A stretch of 64,000 nt of DNA from Sphingobium cyanobacteriorum (GTDB lineage Bacteria > Pseudomonadota > Alphaproteobacteria > Sphingomonadales > Sphingomonadaceae), in the NCBI RefSeq assembly GCF_030580935.1, contig NZ_JAUQOM010000003.1, positions 124,001 through 188,000 of the forward strand. The letters are read 5' to 3'. The translations under genes and the position numbers were made by a program. Every line of letters starts with the position of its first letter. Position 1 is the first letter of the stretch. This document shows positions 37,884 through 46,589 of this stretch, in pieces. The notes under the pieces are model-generated. The model saw nothing but the letters and a program-made list of their open reading frames with translations. It did not search any database and was not told the DNA's origin.

Positions 37884-39143
37884 TCAGGGGTATAAATCCC
37901 CCGAAAGCGCAAGATGGTCAACAAGTGTTAACCATGATTGCTCGATCTTCGCGATCAGCCTTGTGTCGCTCAAATCCTGGGGTGCGATCGATTCTGGCCA
38001 ATAATGGGACACGATCCTGGAAATATCATCGATCCGCGCCTCATCGACCAGAAAGCGGGGGTCGATGTCGGCAGGATCGGCGACGACGCGCAACCGCAGG
38101 CAGGCGGGGCCGCCGCCATTGGCCATGGACTGGCGCACGTCCACCGGCACCAGCCGACGGATCGGGCCATTGCCCGCGACCATCTGTTCCAGCCAGCGCC
38201 ACACCGCCGGCGTCTCCCGCGCCTCGGTCGGCAGCACCAGCGCCATCGCGCCGTCGGGCAGGGTCACGAGTTGCGCGTTGAACAGATAGGATGTGATCGC
38301 GTCGGAAAGGCTCACCGCGCTCGCGGGCACCTCCACGATCTCGACGCAGGGCAGGGCGACGCGCAGTGCGGCGTAGAAAGCCTCCTTGTCGGCAAATGCC
38401 TGCTCATGGGTGAAGAGCACCCGTTCGTTCGCCACCGCGACGACATCATTGTGGAAAGCACCGGCCGCGATCGCCGCTTCCGACTGCTCGACGAACAGCG
38501 TGCGCGCGGGATCCAGGCCATGGATGCGGGCGATCGCTTTGCTCGCCTCCACATGCTGGCGCGCCGGGAAAGCGCCGCCCGATCGGCCATAGACGAACAC
38601 CTCGACGCCCGGCTGGCCATGACTTTCGCACAGGCGCATATGGTTGGCCGCGCCCTCGTCGCCGAAGGGGGCGGGGATAGGATCATGCACGGCGAAGGCC
38701 TGCGCGTCCGAAAAGGCGATGCGCAACTGCGCCAGCGTCTGCGGCCATTCATGGCTGCGATGCGGCATGGTGACGAGGTTGGCGACGGTCAGGTGGGTGC
38801 GCCCGTCCGCCGTGTCGCTGGCCGGGGACACGGTCGCCGCATTGGCCGCCCACATCGAGGAAGCGGACATCGCCGCCGCGCGGATGTGCGGCTCCGCATT
38901 GCCGACATCGGTGCCCAGCTTGGTCAGCCAGGCGACATCGGGCCGCCATTGCGGCAGGAAAATGCCCTGGCTCAGGCCCAGCCTGATATTGCCGCGCATC
39001 TTTTCCAGTCCCTGGAGCGCGGCGGCGCGCGGATGCGCCACCGCACCGGCGTTGCGCGCGGAGGCAAGGTTGCCCAGGCTCAGGCCCGCATAATTATGGC
39101 TGGGACCGATGATCCCGTCGAAATTGATTTCCCGAACGCTCAT
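37884..39143 (-). CDS. astB: N-succinylarginine dihydrolase AstB
   Basis: 419 residues, full length. MSVREINFDGIIGPSHNYAGLSLGN at the start, GIFLPQWRPDVAWL, ANLVTMPHRSHEWPQTL, FHNDVVAVAN and SMANGGGPACLRLRV are conserved AstB blocks of the guanidino-modifying fold. Removes two ammonia and CO2 from succinylarginine in the AST pathway of arginine degradation. The start overlaps the astA stop by four bases; last gene of the operon. Confidence 0.95.
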   Translation of the reverse strand: MSVREINFDGIIGPSHNYAGLSLGNLASARNAGAVAHPRAAALQGLEKMRGNIRLGLSQGIFLPQWRPDVAWLTKLGTDVGNAEPHIRAAAMSASSMWAANAATVSPASDTADGRTHLTVANLVTMPHRSHEWPQTLAQLRIAFSDAQAFAVHDPIPAPFGDEGAANHMRLCESHGQPGVEVFVYGRSGGAFPARQHVEASKAIARIHGLDPARTLFVEQSEAAIAAGAFHNDVVAVANERVLFTHEQAFADKEAFYAALRVALPCVEIVEVPASAVSLSDAITSYLFNAQLVTLPDGAMALVLPTEARETPAVWRWLEQMVAGNGPIRRLVPVDVRQSMANGGGPACLRLRVVADPADIDPRFLVDEARIDDISRIVSHYWPESIAPQDLSDTRLIAKIEQSWLTLVDHLALSGDLYP

Positions 39144-40147
39144 GCCCGCCCCGCCATGGTGAAGCCGTCCCCGGTCGTGATGCCCAGCCGCGCCGCGCTG
39201 GCCGCGTCCAGCGACACCGCGCCGTCCGCATCCTGCTGCACAAAGCCCCAGGTGCAGCGATAATCCGCCAGTCGCCCGGTCGCGATCAGCATCCGGTCGC
39301 CGCCCTTGTCATGCGTGGCGGACAGGGTGACATCGCGCGCCGCCGCGATCGTTTTCAACTGGTCGATCTGGCCGATCATGGTCGGCCCGCCGTCGAAAAT
39401 ATCGACATAGCCGGCATTTTCGAAGCCCTCTGTCTCCAGCATCCGCATCGCCGCGCGGCCATTGGGATGGGGCAGGCCGATGACGGCGCGGGCACTGTCG
39501 GTCAGCATCGCGGTATAGATCGGCGTCTTGGGCATCAGGTCGGCGATGAACTGGTTGCCGTTGACCGCATTGAACTCGTCCGCCTCCTGAAAGCTCATGC
39601 CAAAGAAACGACCGGCCAGCCCGTCCCAGAAGGGCGATCCGCCCGCTTCGTCGATCACCCCGCGCAGTTCGGCGATCACCCGGTCGCCAAAGCGCTGGCG
39701 ATGGCCGCGAATGTAGAGATAGCGGCTGCGCGCCAGCAACAGCCCCAGCCCTTCGGCCCGCTCGCGCGGGTGCAGGAACAGGCCGCCGACCTCGACCGAT
39801 CCTTCCAGATCGGTGGTGAGCGAAAGCATCTGCGCGCGGAAAGTGCGGCCCAGTTCCCGGCTATGCTGGGTCAGCACGCCCAGGCGATAGGAATAGAAGG
39901 GCCAGCTTTGCCCCACGGTCGAGAAAATCTGGCATGTGCCGCGCACCTGCCCCGTTTCGACATTTTCCAGCACCATGACGATCAGTTCGTCCTCGATGCC
40001 CTCGCCCTGCCGCGCCAGCGCCTGTTCGGTCCGCTCCAGCTTCGCGCCCAGCGCCGTGCGGTCGGGCGGCAGGTTGGTGAAGCCGCCGCCGGTCAGCTTC
40101 GCCATTTCATACAGCGTCTGCAGATCGTCCGCGCGCGCGATTCGCAT
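39140..40147 (-). CDS. astA: Arginine N-succinyltransferase AstA
   Basis: 335 residues from ATG 40147 (MRIARADDLQTLYEMAKLTGGGFTNLP). A TTG at 40159 has the better ribosome site (GAGGGG) and would add four residues. Conserved blocks include YSYRLGVLTQHSREL, GLFLHPRERAEGLGLLL, AELRGVIDEAGGSPFWDGL and NAGYVDIFDGGPTM. Catalyses the first step of the AST pathway with succinyl-CoA. Middle gene of the M20 hydrolase-astA-astB operon. Confidence 0.95.
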   Translation of the reverse strand: MRIARADDLQTLYEMAKLTGGGFTNLPPDRTALGAKLERTEQALARQGEGIEDELIVMVLENVETGQVRGTCQIFSTVGQSWPFYSYRLGVLTQHSRELGRTFRAQMLSLTTDLEGSVEVGGLFLHPRERAEGLGLLLARSRYLYIRGHRQRFGDRVIAELRGVIDEAGGSPFWDGLAGRFFGMSFQEADEFNAVNGNQFIADLMPKTPIYTAMLTDSARAVIGLPHPNGRAAMRMLETEGFENAGYVDIFDGGPTMIGQIDQLKTIAAARDVTLSATHDKGGDRMLIATGRLADYRCTWGFVQQDADGAVSLDAASAARLGITTGDGFTMAGRA

Positions 40148-40155
40148 GATGAAGC

Positions 40156-41391
40156 TCAAATGGTCATCCCCTCTTTATCATATTTATCATAATGTCCCTG
40201 CGCGATCCGCCAGATCGCCAGCGCCGATAGCCGCGCCCGTTCGGCCAGGCTGTCGGTCATCAGAAATTCGGCATCGCTATGGATGCTGCCGCCGCGCACG
40301 CCCATCGTGTCGACCACCGGCACGCCGCAGGCCGCGATATTGTTGCCGTCACACACCCCGCCGGTATCGCGCCAGCCGATGGCCAGGCCAAGGTCCGCGC
40401 CGCACTGGCGCACCAGGCCAAACAGCCGCTGCGCCTTTGCATCCATCGGCTTTGGCGGACGGCCGAAGCCGCCATGCAGATGCAGGCTGACGTCATGATC
40501 GCGCGCCACCGCCATCATTTCCCGGTCGATCAGCGCGCGGGCGGCGCGTTCATCCTCCGGCGTGCGGGGGCGGAAATTGACGCGCAGCACGGCATGATCA
40601 GGCACGACATTGTTCGGCCCGCCGCCATCGATCTTCGCCGGATTGCAGGAAAAGCCGGCCCCGCTGCCAGCTTTCAGCCGCAGCGCCAGGTCGGCCGCGG
40701 CCAGCAGCGCGTTGCGCCCCTCTTCGGGATTGCGCCCGGCATGGGCGCTGCGCCCGGTGACGATGATCGAAAAATTGCCGCTCCCCGCCCGTGCGCCCGC
40801 CAGCGTGCCGTCGGGCAAGGCCGGTTCATAGGTGAAGGCGGCGACCTTGCCCGCCGCCATGTCGCGCAGCAATGCGGCGGAGGAGGGGCTGCCCACTTCC
40901 TCGTCGCTGTTGATAATGACATCATAGCCCAATGTCGTCACCGCACCGGATGCCTCGATCGCGCCGAGCGCCGCCAGCATGACCGCGATGCCGCCCTTCA
41001 TGTCGGCGACGCCGGGACCGTTCAGCACCCCCGGCTCCAGCCAGCTTTGCGTCTGGAACGGATGATCGATCGCAAAGACCGTATCCATATGGCCGGTCAG
41101 CAGCAGTCGGACCGGCGCGTCCGGGCGGACCGACAGGTGCAGGTGGCGGCCATGGTCGATCATCCTGATCTGGCCGTCGGGCTGCACCGTTTCGACCGGC
41201 GCCGGGTCGATCAGCCGCAGGGCGCCGGGCAGGACGGAAAAGGCATCGGCCAGGACATTCGCCATGCGCGCCAGTCCGTCCAGGTTGCGCGATCCGCTGT
41301 TGATCGCCGCCCATTCCTGCACGCGGGCCAGCATGGGCGCCGCCGCCGCGCGGTCCAGAAGCCCATGTTCGGATGGGGACAATAGGGTCAT
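40156..41391 (-). CDS. M20-family hydrolase in the ast operon
   Basis: 411 residues. Metal-binding landmarks of M20 peptidases are clear: LLLTGHMDTVFAIDHPF, GPGVADMKGGIAVM, VIINSDEEVGSPSS and GRSAHAGRNPEEG. Resembles glutamate carboxypeptidase-type enzymes. AstE proper belongs to a different (M14-like) family and is not seen, so this enzyme may do the succinylglutamate desuccinylase step or deacylate a related amide; that is an inference from the operon. First gene of the operon, 9 bases before astA. Confidence 0.88.
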   Translation of the reverse strand: MTLLSPSEHGLLDRAAAAPMLARVQEWAAINSGSRNLDGLARMANVLADAFSVLPGALRLIDPAPVETVQPDGQIRMIDHGRHLHLSVRPDAPVRLLLTGHMDTVFAIDHPFQTQSWLEPGVLNGPGVADMKGGIAVMLAALGAIEASGAVTTLGYDVIINSDEEVGSPSSAALLRDMAAGKVAAFTYEPALPDGTLAGARAGSGNFSIIVTGRSAHAGRNPEEGRNALLAAADLALRLKAGSGAGFSCNPAKIDGGGPNNVVPDHAVLRVNFRPRTPEDERAARALIDREMMAVARDHDVSLHLHGGFGRPPKPMDAKAQRLFGLVRQCGADLGLAIGWRDTGGVCDGNNIAACGVPVVDTMGVRGGSIHSDAEFLMTDSLAERARLSALAIWRIAQGHYDKYDKEGMTI

Positions 41392-41452
41392 CGCGAATTT
41401 GTATCAGAGGCCGTCACAAGCCTCCACCCTGCTCGCAAGAAAATTACGTCAC

Positions 41453-42361
41453 TTAGAAATCATATGTCAGGGTCAGCCGGCTGAGCGTGTCCAGGTCCCG
41501 GACCGCCAGCACGGATTCCGTTTCATATTGGACATTGTAGGACAGCGCCGCCGACCATCGCGTGCTGACCTTGGTTTCCATCGATGTCAAAGCATTGATC
41601 GTATGGGCATCGCTTTCGGCATAGCCCGACGCGGTCTGCTTGACCGTCAATGTCGGCATCGCCCGCCAGGCGAGCGCCATCGATCCACGCACCCCCAATC
41701 TGGTTTCGCGCGGCCCGATCAGATATTGGGCGTGGCGGATGGACGGGCCGATGTCGGCGGACAGGTCGATCGGCCTGGAAACGACCAGCTTGTAACCGAC
41801 CCCTGCCGATGCGGTGTAGCGTTCGTCATAGCCGATCGAGGTGTCGCGTTCGAACTGGACCAGGCCATAGGCAAAGCCGCGCGGATCGAACTGATAGCGC
41901 GGCTCATAGCTGCCGAAATAGCGTTCGCGGGACGTGACCCCATTGGCACGACGATAATCGGCGCTCGCGGTCAGCTTGTGCGTCCACAAAATGCCATTGC
42001 GGGTCGCGGTGGCAAGGGCGCTGATACCGATTTCGCTGGTCGAACCCGTCGAACGAAAGCCGCCCGCCTCGATCCGTCCGGTCCATAATTCCGTGAAGCG
42101 CGCCTCGCGAATCACCATGTCGCGGGTCGCCTTGGTCCGATCCTTCCAGCGATTGACCATGCGCTGGATTTCGTCTGCGGAAGCCGGATTGGTCTGCCTG
42201 GCGATCTTGGCGACAGTGGCGATGTCCGTCTCGTTGCCGTTGGCGATCGCCGCCTCCAGCATTTCACGGACAGCGGGCGGCAATAATGCGCCATCGGCGG
42301 CATGCACCGGAACGGGCAGGGCAGCGACCAGCAGCGGAATGGAGAAGAGACGAGCGCGCAT
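41453..42361 (-). CDS. DUF481 outer-membrane protein
   Basis: 302 residues with a signal peptide (cleavage near VHAADG). A helical N-terminal part (LEAAIANGNETDIATVAKIAR, NRWKDRTKATRD) is followed by an alternating beta-strand region that ends in an aromatic residue (LTLTYDF), typical of DUF481/YdiY barrel proteins. Function unknown; sometimes linked to salt response. The gene lies alone between the ast operon and rppH, on the same strand. Confidence 0.82.
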   Translation of the reverse strand: MRARLFSIPLLVAALPVPVHAADGALLPPAVREMLEAAIANGNETDIATVAKIARQTNPASADEIQRMVNRWKDRTKATRDMVIREARFTELWTGRIEAGGFRSTGSTSEIGISALATATRNGILWTHKLTASADYRRANGVTSRERYFGSYEPRYQFDPRGFAYGLVQFERDTSIGYDERYTASAGVGYKLVVSRPIDLSADIGPSIRHAQYLIGPRETRLGVRGSMALAWRAMPTLTVKQTASGYAESDAHTINALTSMETKVSTRWSAALSYNVQYETESVLAVRDLDTLSRLTLTYDF

Positions 42362-42416
42362 TACTCCGTCTTAATCCTGCTGGCCGCAGATTTTAAGCCC
42401 CTCCAGACGCCCTGGT

Positions 42417-42902
42417 TCAGATAAGCGACCGGAACTCCTGCAATATGTCGCGATACAGCTTGCGCTTGAACGGCACGATCAGGTCGGGCAGCGAATCAGG
42501 CTCGGCCCATTTCCATTCCCGGAATTCCGGGTCTTTGGTGTTGATGTCGATATGGCTGTCCTCGCCGATGAAGCGGGCGAGGAACCAGAACTGGCGCTGG
42601 CCGCGATATTTGCCGCCCCACAGCTTGCCGACCAGTTCGGGCGGCAGATCGTAGAAATGCTCGTCCCTGGCCTTGGCGATGATCTCGACATGCTCGCGGC
42701 CGATCCCGGTTTCCTCGCGCAATTCGCGCAGCGCGGCGGCCTTGGCGTCCTCGCCCTCGTCGATTCCGCCCTGCGGCATCTGCCAGGCTTCCACGACATT
42801 ATCGAGCCGCTGGCCAACGAACACCTTGCCATCCATGTTGACCAGCATGATTCCGACGCAGGGCCGGTATGCCATTTCCCGTTCATTCGGCATCGACGCC
42901 AT
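42417..42902 (-). CDS. rppH: RNA pyrophosphohydrolase RppH
   Basis: 161 residues. YRPCVGIMLVNMDGKVFVGQR, EAWQMPQGGIDEGED and the Nudix box with RELREETG identify RppH, which removes pyrophosphate from 5' ends of mRNA to start decay; WGGKYRGQRQFWFLARF is also family specific. ATG 42902 follows GGGGAC; a second ATG lies three codons in. Confidence 0.94.
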   Translation of the reverse strand: MASMPNEREMAYRPCVGIMLVNMDGKVFVGQRLDNVVEAWQMPQGGIDEGEDAKAAALRELREETGIGREHVEIIAKARDEHFYDLPPELVGKLWGGKYRGQRQFWFLARFIGEDSHIDINTKDPEFREWKWAEPDSLPDLIVPFKRKLYRDILQEFRSLI

Positions 42903-43109
42903 TATGTCCCCAAAATCCAGTGATCCCGGCCGCCATCGACCCCAAGGGCGGCCATCGGCGCCGCAGCACGACGCCATTTGAGAATAGGCAGGCTGGCAGG
43001 GCACGTCCACCGGGCGAATCGTCGCAATGGCGATTTGCGACGAGCCGAGGAAGGCAACATGTTCCTGGGACCGCTTGGAACTGCCGCGGGATCGGCGCAT
43101 TGGCCGATC

Positions 43110-44486
43110 ATGTCCGATCCCGTCCTGCTCTGGTTCCGCCAGGATCTCCGCCTGTCCGATCAGGCCGCGCTGGCCGCCGCCATTTCCGAAGGGCCGGTGA
43201 TTCCGGTCTATGTCCTCGATGATGAAGCGCCCCGCCACTGGGCGATGGGCGGCGCATCGCGCTGGTGGCTGCATCACAGCCTCAAGGCGCTGGATGACAG
43301 CCTGCGGGCCAGGGGATCGCGGCTGATCCTGCGCCGGGGCAAGAGCGCCGACATGCTGGCAGAGATTGCGAAGGCGACGGGGGCGTCGCGCGTTCATGGC
43401 CTGCATCATTATGAACCCTGGTGGCGCAACGCGGAAAAATCGGTGGCCAGGCTGCTCGACCTGCAACTGCATGACGGCGGATTGCTGCTGCCGCCGGGCG
43501 CGGTGCGGACCGGGACGGGGGGCATGTATCGCATCTACACACCCTTTTCCCGCGCGGTCATGGATCATATGCCGCCCGCGCCGCCGCACCCCGCACCGCA
43601 CGCAATCGATGCCCCGGCCCGCTGGCCGGACAGCGACGCGCTGGACGACTGGCGCCTGCTGCCGACCCGGCCCGACTGGGCGAAGGGCTTTGCCAAGGAC
43701 TGGACGCCGGGCGAAGCGGGCGCGCGCCGCAATGTGGCGGCCTTCATCGATGATGCGGGCGACTATCCGGTGGCGCGCAACCTGCCCTCGATCGAGGGCA
43801 CGTCGCGCCTGTCGCCCCATCTGCATTTCGGCGAAGTGTCGCCCGCTTATGTCTGGCATCGCGTCACATCTTCAAGTCATGATGCAACAATCTTCCTCAA
43901 GGAATTGATCTGGCGGGATTATGCCCATGTCCAGATTTGCGAATTGCCGACCTATGGTTCCGCCAATGCCCGCGACTCCTTCGATGCGCTGCCCTGGCGC
44001 GACCTGCGGGAGGCCGGGGCCGATTTCACCGCCTGGAAAACGGGAACGACCGGCTATCCGATCGTGGATGCGGGTATGCGGCAGCTTTGGGCGACCGGAT
44101 GGATGCACAACCGTGTCCGCATGATCGCCGCCAGCTTCCTGATCAAGCATCTGCTGATCGACTGGCGCCATGGCGCGCGCTGGTTCTGGGACACGCTGGT
44201 CGATGCGAGCTACGCCAATAACAGCGTCAACTGGCAATGGGTCGCGGGCAGCGGGGTGGATGCCAATCTCTTCACCCGCATCATGGCGCCGCTCAGCCAG
44301 TCGGAAAAATTCGACGCGGCCGACTATATTCGCCAATGGGTGCCCGAACTGGCCGGCCTGTCCGACGCCGCGATCCACGATCCCGATGCCCATGATGCCC
44401 GGCCGAACAGCTATCCCGCCAAGATCATCGGTCACAGGGAAGGGCGTGAGCGCGCGTTGAACGCCTATCGTCAGATGAAGCCATGA
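43110..44486 (+). CDS. phrB: Deoxyribodipyrimidine photolyase
   Basis: 458 residues starting MSDPVLLWFRQDLRLSDQAAL, the class I photolyase beginning. Antenna domain, then the FAD domain with RLSPHLHFGEVSPAYVWH, LIWRDYAHVQIC, TGYPIVDAGMRQLWATGWMHNR and YANNSVNWQWVAGSG. Repairs UV-induced cyclobutane dimers using light. The gene is divergent from rppH with a 207-base intergenic region. Open frame upstream of the ATG is low quality. Confidence 0.95.
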   Translation: MSDPVLLWFRQDLRLSDQAALAAAISEGPVIPVYVLDDEAPRHWAMGGASRWWLHHSLKALDDSLRARGSRLILRRGKSADMLAEIAKATGASRVHGLHHYEPWWRNAEKSVARLLDLQLHDGGLLLPPGAVRTGTGGMYRIYTPFSRAVMDHMPPAPPHPAPHAIDAPARWPDSDALDDWRLLPTRPDWAKGFAKDWTPGEAGARRNVAAFIDDAGDYPVARNLPSIEGTSRLSPHLHFGEVSPAYVWHRVTSSSHDATIFLKELIWRDYAHVQICELPTYGSANARDSFDALPWRDLREAGADFTAWKTGTTGYPIVDAGMRQLWATGWMHNRVRMIAASFLIKHLLIDWRHGARWFWDTLVDASYANNSVNWQWVAGSGVDANLFTRIMAPLSQSEKFDAADYIRQWVPELAGLSDAAIHDPDAHDARPNSYPAKIIGHREGRERALNAYRQMKP

Positions 44487-44522
44487 TTGCAGCGGCGTTC
44501 ACCTTGTTGCAGGATCGTCTCC

Positions 44523-45788
44523 ATGAATGCGATCAATCCTCAACGCGGCCGACGCGCCCTGTCCGTCCGCCATCCACCGCGCAGCGGTTCGCCGGGCCGG
44601 ATCGCGCGGCTGGTCGCGCCTCTTTTCCACCGGATGCTCGACCGGATCGATGACGGTCTGGAACGTGGCGCACTGGAGGCGAGCCTGCCCGACGGCACGC
44701 GGCGCCTGCTGGGCGGCCGGGCGGCCGGGCCGGCCTGCGTGGTGGACCTGCATGACTGGCGCGCGCTGATCCGGCTGGCGAGCGGCGGATCGGCGGGCTG
44801 GTATCGCGCCTGGGCGGCAGGGCAATGGTCCAGCCCCGATCCGGTGCCGCTCTTCGCCCTGTTCATGGCCAACGCCGCCGCGCTCGGCCGTGCCGCCCGG
44901 CCGCGCGGTCCGGCCCGCTGGATCGGCCGTTTCGCCCATTGGGCGCGGCGCAACAGTCGCAGCGGATCGCGCCACAATATCGCCTATCATTATGATCTGG
45001 GGAATGATTTCTACACGCTCTGGCTCGATGAACATATGCATTATTCCAGTGCCTTGTTCCTCGATCCTGACAGCCGGATCGAAAGCCTGGAGCAGGCGCA
45101 GCGGCGCAAGGTGGACGCGATCCTGGATCGGCTCGACCTGCGCGATGGCGACGCGCTGCTGGAAATCGGCTGCGGCTGGGGCGGTCTTGCCGAACAGGCG
45201 ATGGAGCGGCGGGCGCTGTCCTATACGGGCCTTACCCTGTCCACTGAACAGGCCGACTATGCCCGCGACCGGCTGGGGTCCGGCGCGCACATCCTGCTGA
45301 CCGACTATCGCGACGCGCAGGGGCAATATGACGCCATCGCCAGTGTCGAAATGGTGGAGGCGGTCGGCCAGCGCTACTGGCCCGCCTATCTGGCGGCGAT
45401 CCACCGCCTGCTCAAACCCGGCGGCCGGGCGGCGATCCAGTATATTCTGATCGACGACGCCATTTTCGATGGCTATGCGCGCGCCGCCGACTTCATCCAG
45501 ACCTATATCTTCCCCGGCGGGATGCTGCTTTCGCAAAGCCGTTTTCGCGCGCTGGCGCAACAGCAGGGGCTGGAGTGGCGCGATGAGCACCGCTTCGGCC
45601 TGCATTATGCCGAAACCCTGCGACGCTGGCGGCAACGCTTCGACCGGGCGATCGATGAAGGCCGGCTGCCCGCCAGTTTCGACCAGCATTTCGTGGCCTT
45701 GTGGCGCTATTATCTGATGTATTGCGAAGGCGGTTTTCGCGGCGGCGGGATCGACGTGGCGCAGGTAACGCTGGTCAAGCCAGCGTAA
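44523..45788 (+). CDS. Cyclopropane-fatty-acyl-phospholipid synthase
   Basis: 421 residues. The SAM-binding motif LLEIGCGWGGLAEQA follows the family block NIAYHYDLGNDFYTLWLDEHMHYSS; VEMVEAVGQRYWPAYLAAI and ADFIQTYIFPGGML are further CfaS landmarks. Methylates unsaturated lipid acyl chains in the membrane. Lies 36 bases after the photolyase gene in the same direction, probably co-transcribed. Confidence 0.93.
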   Translation: MNAINPQRGRRALSVRHPPRSGSPGRIARLVAPLFHRMLDRIDDGLERGALEASLPDGTRRLLGGRAAGPACVVDLHDWRALIRLASGGSAGWYRAWAAGQWSSPDPVPLFALFMANAAALGRAARPRGPARWIGRFAHWARRNSRSGSRHNIAYHYDLGNDFYTLWLDEHMHYSSALFLDPDSRIESLEQAQRRKVDAILDRLDLRDGDALLEIGCGWGGLAEQAMERRALSYTGLTLSTEQADYARDRLGSGAHILLTDYRDAQGQYDAIASVEMVEAVGQRYWPAYLAAIHRLLKPGGRAAIQYILIDDAIFDGYARAADFIQTYIFPGGMLLSQSRFRALAQQQGLEWRDEHRFGLHYAETLRRWRQRFDRAIDEGRLPASFDQHFVALWRYYLMYCEGGFRGGGIDVAQVTLVKPA

Positions 45789-45791
45789 ATC

Positions 45792-46502
45792 TCAACCCTC
45801 GACCCGCATCCTGTGCCCGGTCGGCGTGTCCGTGCTGACCAGTTGCACGATGGCGTCGGCGACCACCTCCGGCCCTTTCAGGCTCGCGGGATCTTCGCCG
45901 GGGAAGGCGCGGGCGCGCATCGCGGTGCGGGTCGCGCCGGGATCGACGATATGGGTGCGGATGGCGGAAATCGCCTTCACTTCCTCGCCATAGGCGCCGA
46001 CCAGCGTTTCCAGCGCCGCCTTGGACGCGTCATAGGCGCCCCAATAGGCGCGCGGCGTCACGACCGAGGAGGTCAGCGCCACCACCCGCGCGTCAGCACT
46101 GGCGCGCAACATGGCGTCGAACGCGGCGATCAGCGCCTGTGGCGCGCCGATGTTGAGCGTCAGCAGCCGCGCGAATTCCTTGGCGTCGATCGCCTGCACC
46201 GCCGCCAGCGATCCCAGGGTCGCCGCGTTGAGGACCAGAATGTCCAGCGCCTGCCAGCGTCCGCCGATCGCCTGGGCCAGCCGGCCAATGCTCTCCCCGT
46301 CGGTCAGGTCCAGCGGCGCGATGGTCGCATGGCCGCCGGCTGCATGGATGCGGTCCTCCACTTCCTCCAGCCCGCCGCTGGTCCGCGCCGTCAGAATGAC
46401 ATGCGCGCCGGCCGCCGCCAGCGCCTGCGCGGTCGCCGCGCCGATACCGCGGCTCGCACCCGTCACGAGCGCCAGTTTGCCGGAAAGGGGAAGGTCGGAC
46501 AT
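45792..46502 (-). CDS. Short-chain dehydrogenase/reductase
   Basis: 236 residues from ATG 46502 with GGGAG 5 bases upstream. Rossmann motif VTGASRGIGAATAQAL, LVLNAATLGS, catalytic Ser in LTSSVVTPRAYWGAYDASKAAL with Y-x-x-x-K. The substrate is not predictable. Convergent with the CFA synthase (3-base gap). The same-strand purF gene lies upstream, with a terminator between. Confidence 0.88.
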   Translation of the reverse strand: MSDLPLSGKLALVTGASRGIGAATAQALAAAGAHVILTARTSGGLEEVEDRIHAAGGHATIAPLDLTDGESIGRLAQAIGGRWQALDILVLNAATLGSLAAVQAIDAKEFARLLTLNIGAPQALIAAFDAMLRASADARVVALTSSVVTPRAYWGAYDASKAALETLVGAYGEEVKAISAIRTHIVDPGATRTAMRARAFPGEDPASLKGPEVVADAIVQLVSTDTPTGHRMRVEG

Positions 46503-46550
46503 GCTACTCCCATCGCTCCGGGCCATCGCCGGAATCATCTTGTATCAGAA

Positions 46551-46580
46551 AAGGGGAAGGGCGGCCGCGCGGGACCGCCC
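46551..46580 (-). terminator. Terminator after purF
   Basis: On the minus strand an 8-bp stem (GGGCGGTC with GGCCGCCC, one G-U pair) is followed by TTCCCCTTTT, starting 10 bases after the purF stop. A weak but reasonable rho-independent terminator. Confidence 0.55.
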
Positions 46581-46589
46581 GATCCGGTG

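Noticed and set aside
37938..39263. 441-codon open frame antisense to astB
   Set aside because: Shadow frame; AstB blocks are clear on the minus strand.
42903..43859. Long minus-strand extension upstream of rppH, antisense to the photolyase gene
   Set aside because: The opposite strand encodes a complete photolyase; only the last 161 codons are RppH, from its own ATG.
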